Shown here: positions 24,365-33,668 of the stretch, one piece after another | Layout of the letters: the number at the start of each line of letters is the position of its first letter | How positions within the stretch are numbered: position 1 is the first letter of the stretch | Origin: Anomaloglossus baeobatrachus | Lineage: Eukaryota > Chordata > Amphibia > Anura > Aromobatidae | Direction of reading: 5' to 3' | NCBI RefSeq assembly: GCF_048569485.1 | Contig: NC_134353.1 | Location: forward strand, 532,672,008-532,736,007 | Length of the DNA stretch: 64,000 nucleotides | Position numbers and translations under genes: made by a program | The notes under the pieces: model-generated | Told to the model about the DNA's origin: nothing | The model's input: the letters and a program-made list of their open reading frames with translations, nothing else | Databases searched by the model: none

Positions 24365-24844
24365 CTAAAGGCTACTTTACACACTGCGATATCGGTCCCG
24401 ATATCGCTAGTGTGGCAAACCGCCTCCTTTCTAAGGGGGCGGTCCGTGCGGCGTCACAGCGACATCACTGAAGCGTCACTGAACCGCCGCCCAATAGTAG
24501 CGGAGGGGCGGAGATGAGCGGGACGTAACATCCCGCCCACCTCCTTCCTTCTGCATAGCAGCCGGGAGGCAGGTAAGGGGAGCTTCCTCGTTCCTGCAGC
24601 GTCACACGCAGTGATGTGTGCTGCAGCAGGAACGAGGAACAACTTCGTTACTGCTGCAGTAACGATTTTTAAGAATGGACCCCCATGTCGCCGATTAGCG
24701 ATTTTGCACGTTTATGCAACGATGCAAAATCGCTTATCGGTGTCACACTCAACGGCATCGCTAATGCGGCCGGATGTGCGTCACGAATTCCGTGTCCCCA
24801 ATGACTCCGCATTAGCGATGTCGCAGCGTGTAAAGCCCCCTTAA
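24365..24844. mobile_element. Hairpin MITE family B, slightly short
   Basis: Left CTAAAGGCTACTTTACACAC and right CAGCGTGTAAAGCCCCCTTAA. 480 bp, so about 90 bases shorter than its relatives. Core GGAGGGGCGGAGATGAGCGG at about 24502. Confidence 0.8.
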
Positions 24845-25449
24845 GATCACGTGATAAAATGGTGAGACATTTTATGTTGTAAAGAAAATAATGGCCAATG
24901 CAGGTGGAGTTTAAAAATAGCATGAAAAACTCTCTTTGGGAAATCACTCTTACATGAGTACTTTGGGCCATAAAGGAAAAATATGGTAAAATAAGAAAAA
25001 TCAATTGACAAGCAAAATTAGTATGTATTTTGCAGTTACCGTATACATCATGTAGGTCTTTCTGTTTTCTGTATTCACTGTTGTTACAGTATGATTTTCA
25101 CATTGAATATGCTATGATTCAGAGCATATTCCTGAAACACGTCAGTTACCATGTACAGCGCATCCTTCTGGTTTTAATGTTACTTCAATAAAAACTTTTT
25201 TAATTTTAATTTCATAACTGGGATGGATGTGCTAAATGTTTTCTACTACTTTCACCTGCTTCACTGCTTGTGATACAACAGCAAGACTGACATTATCTTG
25301 ACATGAAATGGACATTAGCAGCGTGGTGAGCTTCTTCACCTTATCTTTCTATTTTTTTTCTCACTTTTCATGGATTGTACAATAGAAATAAGTTTTAACA
25401 GTTTAATGCCCTTCATAACAAAAATGTTTTTTAAAAAATGTGTATGTAT
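24845..25449. other. No feature recognised
   Basis: AT-rich spacer between MITE and Tc1-like element. Confidence 0.5.
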
Positions 25450-25768
25450 TACACTGACAAGCAAAATGGGAACAATGTTTTGCACTTTTCACTTTCAGGT
25501 GCGATATCTCACCATCCACTACAGCTTTGGGCGTCAGACAGCCTTCATTTTATAGACAATCATTTCAGCTATCTCACACATAAATTTGATCTGCAACTAT
25601 TTAGCATATGATTAAGTATGCAAATTCATGTCATGTCACTGCATTGTTACTGTTTTGCTCCTGGTGGTGGAAATATCTTTTTCTTCATGTATTCTACAAA
25701 TTACAACCTGTTCTCACATTCCCTAATAACTCAGTATGTTAAGTTGATTCCAAAGTGAAAGGTCAGTC

Positions 25769-26550
25769 ATGAAGAAGATTTCCCAAGAAAAGAGAAACAG
25801 CATCATCCAGCTCAACAATAGCGGCCACCTTGTGAGGTACATGACAGTTGGAAGAATACAAGATGAAGTCTGTACTACCATTCAAAAGCCAGGAGGTGGA
25901 CGTCCAGTCAAAACGTCAGCTCATCACAAGGTTTATCGGTTCTGGCATGACAAATATGGCAGTGGAGGTGGCTTGTATTATTTTTAATAGTGAGATCACA
26001 GACATCCATGCAAGCACTGTGCAATGCATGTTACACAAGTCTGGAATAGAGGCCTGAATAAATGTGAAGCCTCAACTTCAATTTCATCATATGAAGCGTT
26101 GGCGCGAGTTTGTGAAAAAGTAAAAAAATAGACAGTAGAAGATTGAATGGGGGATTTGGAACAATAAGACGCAAGTCAATAGACTAGGGTCTGATTGGTG
26201 TAAATGGGTTTGGAAGAAACAAGGGGAAAAGGGGCTAATGGATCGAGAAATTGAAGTGACTGTTAAGTTTGGTGGAGGATGCCTGATGATATGGGGATCT
26301 TTGACAGACAAAGGCGTTTTATACTTCACCAGGATCACTGGTGGTCTCAATTCTGAGCTACATATGAATATCCTACAAGATGAGTTTGCTTTGTACACTC
26401 GAGTATTCTGGGTATGAAAAGGACATCATAGTGTTCCAGCAGGTTGAGATTGGTGAAGAAATGGTTCAATGACAGTGAAGCAGAGGTGCTGGATTGGCCC
26501 CCCACAGTCCCCAGACCTCTACCCAACTGAACACTTGGGTTAGAGTGGGA
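25769..26550 (+). pseudogene. Tc1-like transposase, heavily decayed
   Basis: The start MKKISQEKRNSIIQLNNSGH matches the first helix-turn-helix of Tc1 transposases, and IQKPGGGRPVKTSAHHK the linker before the second one. Later text gives VKFGGGCLMIWGS near 26260 and PQSPDLYPTEHLG near 26505, the usual surroundings of the catalytic region and the NPIEHLW box (here Asn is Tyr and Ile is Thr). The pieces lie in several frames with stops after residue 72, so the gene is dead. Confidence 0.8.
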
Positions 26551-26695
26551 AAATAAGCTGTATACTCAAGTGGTAGTCAACTAGTATACACCAACATTGG
26601 AAACATATAGAAAAGACCTTTGGATCAGATTGTGGTAAAGACATGCTTGAATCTGATAGAGAGCATGTCCAGAATGATATAGGCAGTATTGAAAG

Positions 26696-28514
26696 TTAAC
26701 CCCTTCACGACCTAGGATAAAATGGTCAAAGGGGTAATCAACACTGGCTGCTGCGGTGAGCCAGGGACGATCCCCACACATGTCTGCTGATTTGTACAGC
26801 AGACATGTGCAGCTGTCAGGCACATGTGGATCCATGATTCACCAGCACCTGTTAACCCCTTAAATCGCTCTGTCAAAATGTGACAGCACAATTTAAATGG
26901 CCGCAGCAGGGAAATTGCCTTTCCCCACTGCCATCAGAGGCCCCATGACGCAATCATGGGGAGACGATGGTTGTGATGGTAGCAACAGGTCATGTGAGGA
27001 GTCCTGTCCCTATCATGACATAGTTCCAGTTACAGCCCGCAGAACAGCAGCTGTAACAAGAATGCAGCATTTCTACTGATCAGAGCAGTGCTGCTCTGAT
27101 ATGCTGAAATGAATGAGCGATTAGACTGCTGATCCTTACAGCCCCCTAGGAGGACTAGTAAAATTTAAAAAGTAAAAAAAGTTTTAAAAAATTAAAAAAT
27201 AAAAAAAACCTAACACTTCAAATCACCTCCCATTGGCCCCATTGAAAATAAAAGGGTTAAAAAAATTAAAAAAATACACATATATGGTATCGCCGAATTC
27301 AGAAATGCCTGATCTATCAAAATATAAAACCAATTAATCTGATTAGCAAACAGCATAGTGGCAAAAAAATCTAAATACCAAAATTAAGGATTTTGGTCAT
27401 TGCAGATTTTGCGCAAACTACAATATCATGTGATCAAAATGTAGCATCTGCGCAAAAATAGTACCATTAAGAATGTCAGCTCAAGTCACAAAAAATAAGC
27501 CATCAATGAGCCACATGAGAATGAGAAAAATGAGAATGCTACAGGTCCTGGAAAATGGCACAAAAGTGCGCCACTGATTTTGGACAAAATTCATTTTTTT
27601 TTACCTTTAGATAAAAGTAAACCTAAACATGTTTGGTGTCTACAAACTTGCACTATCCTGAGGCATCACACCAACACATTAGTTTTACTATATAGGGAAC
27701 ACGCTGAATAAAATACACCCAAAACAATTGTGCAATCCCACTTTTTTAAGCCTGCTTTACATGTTACGATTCTGCGTACGATATCGTATGCGATCGTAAC
27801 CGCCCCCATCGTATGTGCGTCACGTTCAATTTTGTTGAATGTGCCGAACAAACGATTAACCCCCGTCACACGTACTTACCCGTCCATACGACCTCGATGT
27901 GGGCGGCGAACATCCACTTCCTGGAGTGGGAGGGACGTTCGGCGTCACATCGACGTCACGCGGCAGCCGGCCAATAGAAGCGGAGGGGCGGAGATGAGCG
28001 GGACGTAAACATCCCGCCCACCTCCTTCCTTCCGCATTACTGGCCGGGAGCCGCAGGACGCAGGTAAGATCTGTTCATCGTTCCCGTGGTGTCACACACT
28101 GCGATGTATGCTACCCCGGGTACGATGAACAACCTGACGTTCAATTCATGAGGAATGAACGACGTGCGTGCGATGAACGTTTTACTGTTCATTCGCTATC
28201 GCATGTAGCTGTTACACACTACAAGGTACCTTACGATGCCGGATGTGCGTCACTTACGACGTGACCCCGCCGACACATCGTCAGATATATTGTAGTGTGT
28301 AAAGTGGGCTTTAGCAATTTTCCTGCACTTGGAACTTTTTTGCCATTTTCCAGTACACTATATGGTAAAACGTATGGTTTCATTTAAAAGTAAAACTCGT
28401 CCTGCAAAAAACAAGTCCTCATATGTCAAGATTGACGGTAAAATAAAAAAGTTACGCTTCTCGAGCAAAAATAAAACAAAAAAAACAAAAAATCGCTCTG
28501 GGGTGAAGGGGTTA
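26696..28514. mobile_element. TTAA/CCCCTTCACG non-autonomous DNA element
   Basis: Left TTAACCCCTTCACGACC and right GGTGAAGGGGTTAG form short inverted ends next to TTAA (right copy one base changed). TTAA targets with CCC-starting ends are typical of piggyBac elements; I infer that class. The body is AT-rich with CACACATGTCTGCTGATTTG and similar phrases shared with 17354-18140. It carries a family B MITE at 27746-28314; without it the element would be about 1.25 kb. No transposase. Confidence 0.65.
27746..28314. mobile_element. Hairpin MITE family B, innermost layer of the nest
   Basis: TTAAGCCTGCTTTACATG at the left and GTGTAAAGTGGGCTTTAG at the right. 569 bp. Core GGAGGGGCGGAGATGAGCGG near 27980. 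The sequence on both sides joins into the AT-rich body of the TTAA/CCCC element. Confidence 0.8.
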
Positions 28515-28754
28515 GAGGAGGACTTAGAAAAAACTAACAAAGTAATTTAAATTCAGATTTTTAGAAGCAAAGTAGTAACAATGCAGTAACATGACAAGAA
28601 TCTGCATAACTAATCATATGCTAAATAGTTGCAAGTCAAATTTATGTATGAGATAGTCAAGATGATTGTCTATAAAATGAAAGTACTCTCACTCTCAGAG
28701 CTGTAGTGGATGGTGAAATATAGAAACTGAAAGTCAAAAGTTCACAACACTGTA

Positions 28755-29211
28755 AGGCTATGTCCGCACTTTGCGTCGTCCTAGTTGCAGTTCTAAATGC
28801 ATATTTTGGCAGAAATTGCTTTTGCCAAAGTTGCTTTTCACCATCAAAACGCGATAAATACGTGTGCGTTTTTACTGCGTTTTTGCCGCGTTTTTAGCGC
28901 TTCGATTACGTTTTGATTACAAAGACACTACTAAATTAAGTTTTGAAATACAAACACTAAGAAAAAAGGGAAAAAAAGGAAACAAATATAAATCATTAAA
29001 TCATAACGAAAAAAGTTATATTTAATATGATTTTAGCGGTTTTATACTAAATATGGCTAAAATATCAATAAAATAATAATTTTCATTATTTCCTATAGAC
29101 TTTGCTTGAAAATCAAAACACATGCCTTTTGGCATGAAAATGCTGCAGTTCAAAACACAGCTGAAAAGCAGCTGAAACGCAGGTGAAAACGCAAAGTGCG
29201 GACACACCCTT
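28755..29211. mobile_element. Hairpin MITE, AGGCTATGTCC ends
   Basis: AAGGCTATGTCCGCACTTTG at the left is matched inverted by CAAAGTGCGGACACACCCTT at the right. It begins right at the TA of the Tc1-like element. A relative lies at 44700-45047. Non-coding. Confidence 0.7.
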
Positions 29212-29563
29212 ATGCTATGTGTGCTGAGTATTTTATTTCAGAAATTTCTGCAGAAAATCTGCATATTTTGGCAGGAAAAATGCTGTTTTTTTCCAGTGCA
29301 TTTTTGGTGCGGTTTTTATGCATTTTTTCCAATGCGTTTTTCATGCTTTTGGGGTGAAAAACGCTGGCAAAAACAATGAAAAAAATTTACATACTACAGT
29401 TTATTTTCTGCTGCAAATCTGCAAGGGAAACAAAACGTGTACAAAATGTCAAAATTCTCATTGACTTTGCTGGTTTAAGGATATGCATGCAGTTTTGTGA
29501 AAGCACTGCACTCAAAAGCGCATAGAAAAACGCAATACAAATGCACTGTGAGCACATAACCTT
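29212..29563. mobile_element. Second hairpin MITE, abutting the first
   Basis: ATGCTATGTGTGCTGAG at the left and GTGAGCACATAACCTTA at the right are imperfect inverted ends. Inside are TTTTTGGTGC/GCAAAAAC phrases that repeat inverted. It shares the TA-rich junction with the preceding hairpin. Confidence 0.55.
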
Positions 29564-29889
29564 ACCGTTTTGTTTGTGTTTTTTGTTAAAGACTACGTTG
29601 TTAGTTTTTTTTTGATAATTGCATATACATACAGAGACCATTGTGAACAATGGAACGGTTCTAGAAAAAAAAAATCTAATTTTTTTTCTCTCATTAAATC
29701 TGTTTTACTATGTCTTCTTTTTCTACAAACCTGAAATCTTAGTACTGCAGTCAGTCACACAATTGCTGTCAGAGGAGCATGGTCATGTTTTCAAGACATT
29801 TATTTTTCATATAGCGTGATTTTTTATGCGGCTAAAAGGCAAAACACAGCCTTGTCTCCCAATGAGACCCCTTGAGAAAAAATACAATT
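29564..29889. other. No feature recognised
   Basis: T-rich spacer with several poly-T and poly-A runs. Confidence 0.5.
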
Positions 29890-29966
29890 ATTGGAATCTA
29901 GAAATCACTGCAAATACATTATTTCTGTAACTCTCAATGAGACCTTTGCACCTGTCCACAGGTATT
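29890..29966 (+). mobile_element. Tc1-like end fragment
   Basis: ATTATTTCTGTAACTCTCAA and TTTGCACCTGTCCACA match, in reverse complement, the flank of the Tc1-like fragment at 36440-36900. Only about 75 bases survive. Confidence 0.45.
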
Positions 29967-29967
29967 T

Positions 29968-30029
29968 GGCCTCCAACAGCCGTTTCGCAGACGCTTTTTC
30001 TAGAGGAGGCGAAACGGCTGTTGGAGGCC
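29968..30029. repeat. Exact 21-bp hairpin
   Basis: 29968-29988 and 30009-30029 are perfect inverted copies around a 20-base loop; the stem contains CAACAGCCGTTTCGC. The GAAACGG motif recalls the GAAACGC-bearing frog repeats near 47640 and 50360. Confidence 0.8.
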
Positions 30030-30555
30030 GTCCTGCCTCCGGAGCCAGCCCCAACTTTCACCAGGTAATGCAGCGGCTCCCTTCTATTTAAGTGCGGGGT
30101 GCTTCCCATTTACATGTGCACTTTCTCTGCTTTTTGGCTCATTTTTTCACTAGACCGGTACGGCCCCACAGCGGTTCAGCAGATATTGTGCTACTTGTTT
30201 CTGGTTTTCCCCCTGACATGCCCCACATGTTTCTCTGAGAGGGCACTTGTTCCTATTCTTGCCTCCTTACAGGCATTTATGCACTTTTACACATACGTCC
30301 CTGTACATGTGCCCTCTTAGACAGAGCCATTGCATTTCTATATTCCCTGGTGATATTTATACCAGTCACTGGTACATGTGTGGGCCCATTTTATCCACGT
30401 ATGTCAATTTTAATACCTTCCTTGGGCCTGGTTCCGCCTGGCAACCACTCTAACCCCCAATCTTTTACATAGGAAAATCCTTTTTCCGCACCCACACCAC
30501 GATTACCTCTCCAATTTTTTGTCTTTTATTATCTTGAACTGTTCTTTAAATTATT
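30030..30555. other. No feature recognised
   Basis: Mixed, CT-leaning DNA between the hairpin and a solo LTR. Confidence 0.5.
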
Positions 30556-30559
30556 AATA

Positions 30560-31793
30560 TGTCGCGGGCGGAGGAGGGGACGCCACGCTCTCCCACTGCT
30601 GCTCGGGTCCGGCTGCCGCGGCTGCTGCGGCCTGCTGCTGCTCGGTGGCTCGAGCGATGGGCCGGATTCCGGGGACTCTAGCGGCGCTCCTCGCCCGTGA
30701 GTGAAAGGGGGTTTTTGGGTGTGGGGATTGTTTATTGTCCGTGACGCCACCCACGGTTGTGGTGATTTGTTGACACCACCGCTGCTCTGTATGGGGATCC
30801 CGGGAGTGGTGGTATGGAGCAGCTAGTTGTTGTGTTGCCCCTCCGTGGGTAGGGGTTGGTGATCCCGGGGCCCAGTGATGAGGTGGGAGATGCAGGGCTT
30901 GGTGGGCGCAGGGACGCGGGGGCAGCGCTGTGCCTTGCGGCACTGTGGTACTCACTCAGCCTGAGACGTTGACACAGTTCTCGGTAAAACACACGGCTGG
31001 AAAGACGGTTCCCACGGACGGCTGCACTTGCTTTCCCCAGTAGGTGACGGTGGTATCCCTTTTCCTGCACCTAATGTTTCTGTGTTGGTAGCGATGGGTT
31101 CCCACCGGTAACCCGCTCCCCGACTTGGATATGGGCCGGAGGAGACCTACTTTGCCCGCAGGCGCTGGCCCTGAGAAACTGGTGCCCTGGTGGTGTCTCT
31201 CCTCAATGGTTGGACTGTTGCCTTCAATCGGGACTTGGTTGTTTGGAGACAGACGTCCCCTTCACTGACGGATTTGGCAAATTTACGGCGACTCCTAGCC
31301 TTGCCGGGGTCCAAGAGGCCCCTGCCCTGGTGCTGACTGTTCTTCGTATACTGCTCCAGACCGCCGGGCCACTACCTGTCCGCGGTCCTTCCAGCAACCT
31401 CCGAGCAGTCACCCCTGCGGACTGTCACCGCCGTCTGCTGACCTTGCTGACACTGTCCTGGCACACAGCCGGACCAACTTCAGGCTTCACTACTCTCACT
31501 TTTACTCCTTTTCTGTTACTTCAGCTTTTCTCTTTAGCTCCACTACTACTTCCTTCTACTTTACTCCCCTAAACTGACTCCAGCTCTTCCCTGAGCTGAC
31601 TGCCTGGTTCCTCCTGCCTCCAGGGCTGTGTACTCCTCGGTGGGCGGAGCCAACCACCTGGCTCACCCCCTGGTGTGAACATGAGCCCCTGGAGGAAGGC
31701 AACAAGGATTTTGGTAGCTTAGGTGTTCCTAACTGGGGTGTAGGGTGTGGTGGTGTAATGACCTGTGACCCCTGGCTTGCCCAGGGCGTCACA
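30560..31793 (-). mobile_element. Solo LTR with AATA target duplication
   Basis: TGTCGCGGGCGG at the left, CAGGGCGTCACA at the right, with AATA at 30556-30559 and 31794-31797. It carries the CGTGACGCCACCCACGG block (30740-30757) followed by TGTGGTGATTTG, and the CCCTCCGTGGGTAGGGG block (30839-30856) found in the copies at 8968 and 33792. GC-rich first half on the plus strand with GCTGCTGC runs. 1,234 bp. Fossil; the exact target duplication suggests a fairly recent loss of the internal part. Confidence 0.8.
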
Positions 31794-31995
31794 AATAAAA
31801 TTGCTTATATTTAAGTACCACATTTATGCCTTATCTCCTTCTTCTCCTTCATTGACATGATTTCCGGAGCTGGCATTTTTCCCGAGGGATACTATTCTGT
31901 TATCCATATTAGCTATGGCCAAATTATTGTATATTATCTTGGCTGTGTATCAAAATGTGAGGGACCCCATGCGGCTTTTTTTTTTTTTTACTTAT

Positions 31996-32631
31996 TTAAA
32001 GGGAACCTGTCACCAGATTTGGTGACTATAAGCTGCGGCCAACACCACTGGGCTCTTATATACAGCATTCTAACATGCTGTATGTAAGAGCCCACGTTGC
32101 TGTGTAGAGCGTAAAAATGACTTTATAATACTTACCTAAAGAGTTGGTGTTATGCAGATGGGTCAGATGGATCTCTCCGTTCTCTGGGTGCGGCGCTTCC
32201 TCTTTCGGCCATCTTTGTCCTCCTTCTTATAAAGCCTGGGTGCATGACACGTCCTACATCATGCACACAGGCGGGCATTGAGGTCCCGCTCATGTGCGCT
32301 ATAATGCTTTGATCTGTCCTGCTCAGGGCAGATCAAAGTGTGCGTGCGCAGGACCTCAATGCCCGCCTGTGTGCATGACGTTGGACGCGTCATGCACCCA
32401 GGCTTCAGAAGAAGGAGGACAAACATGGCCGAAAGAGGATGCCCCGCACCGGAGAACAGAGACACCCATCTGCATCACACGAACCGTTTAGGTAAATATT
32501 ATAAAGTCATTTTTACATTTTACACAGCGGCCTGGGCTCTTATATACAGCATGTTAGAATGCTGTATATAAGAGCCCAGTGGTGGTGGCCACAGCTTATA
32601 GTCACCAACTCTGGTAACAGGTTCCCTTTAA
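31996..32631. mobile_element. Hairpin MITE family A, complete
   Basis: TTAAAGGGAACCTGTCACC and AACAGGTTCCCTTTAA, with TTAA at both ends. Long arms: TGGGCTCTTATATACAGCAT near 32050 recurs inverted near 32560, and CCCGCCTGTGTGCATGA near 32360 has its complement near 32260. 636 bp, with the centre near 32315. The frames on both strands are by-products. Confidence 0.85.
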
Positions 32632-32659
32632 ATAATTTTTAAAAACAATATGCAATCCC

Positions 32660-33327
32660 CTACAATTTTGATAGCCAGCCAAGATAAACCAGACAGCTGG
32701 GGGCTGGTACTCTCAAGCTGGGGAGGCCCATGTTTATTGGGCCCCCCAGCCTAAAATCAAGCTTCAAAGAAACCCACATCAGAAGAGTCAAATGCTTTGC
32801 TCTTAGCCATTCTTGGATGTTGTTAGTTGTGTGTTTTGGGTCATTATTCTGTTGGAGGACCCATGACCTTCGACTCAATCCAAGGTTACTGACACTGGGC
32901 AGCTCATTTCACTGCAGAATACATTAATAGTCTTGAGATTTCATCATACCCTGTACAAATTCAAGACACCCTGGGTCAGATACAGCAAAGCAGCTCCAAA
33001 ACATAACCAAACTGCCACCATGATTCACAGTACAGCCACAAAGTTCTTTTCTTTGTATACTTTATTTTTTTATTTGTTAACATAAAGCTCTTCTGATATG
33101 CTAGTAAGCTAGATATTTCTTCTTCTGTCATCTTCCATGAAGTCCCTTCCATCAAGACAGTGATGGATGGTGCATTCTGACATTAACGTACCTTGACCTT
33201 GAAGTTCATCTCTAATCTTGTTGGAAGTTGTTCTGCACTTTGTGGTTACCATTCATATTACCAATCACTTTAATTGGTCTTCAATTTTCTTATTGCAGCC
33301 ACATCCAGTGTTGTTGGTTACAGTCCC
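32660..33327 (-). pseudogene. Tc1-like transposase fragment
   Basis: On the minus strand the text around 33030-32980 gives VNHGGSLVMFWSCF, the segment after the second catalytic Asp region in Tc1 proteins (usually GGGSVMFWGCF). Further on, SRRSWVLQQNNDPKHTTNNI at about 32878-32810 is the QQDNDPKHT box that carries a catalytic Asp, here Asn. The reading is broken by several stops and the ends are lost; the part after about 32765 merges into a different repeat (GGGCCCCCCAGCCTAAAATC). Confidence 0.7.
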
Positions 33328-33466
33328 AAAGGCCTTAAAGGGGTGGTCTGAAACTAAAATGTATTTTAATCCTAAATCTCTATTTAATGTAATAATCTAT
33401 TCTTTTTTTCTAATATACTTTTATAAAAAAATTCCCCATCATTCCCTCATTACTCTATCTAACTGC
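33328..33466. mobile_element. End of another TTAA-type MITE (partial)
   Basis: TTAAAGGGGTGGTCTGAAAC at 33337 has the TTAAAGG start of TTAA-type MITEs but a different following sequence from families A and B. No right end seen. Confidence 0.35.
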
Positions 33467-33668
33467 ATTCTTTTTTTTATTAACATAGCTTGTAAGGTGG
33501 AAGGAAGACCTTATGTCCATCTAGTTCAGCCTATTTTTAGTGCAGCTGTTCTGCAGTGTTGAACCAGGGGAAGGTAAAACCCACAGAGTAGGAGCCAATT
33601 TTCTTCATAGGGAAAAATATTCTTTCCCGACTCCTAATCTGGGTCAACTATCTACCTGTAATATTATG

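Larger units (their letters stand above)
25452..28752 (+). mobile_element. Tc1-like transposon with ~200-bp inverted repeats, carrying a nested element
   Basis: The left 25452-25670 and right 28560-28752 are inverted copies over about 200 bases (shared CACCATCCACTACAGCT, ATTTTATAGACAATCAT, CAACTATTTAGCATATGATT). TA dinucleotides flank both ends. A decayed transposase follows the left repeat. A second element occupies 26696-28514, just after the transposase end, so the original transposon was about 1.5 kb. Arms differ by roughly 15-20 percent by eye, which suggests an old copy. Confidence 0.8.
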
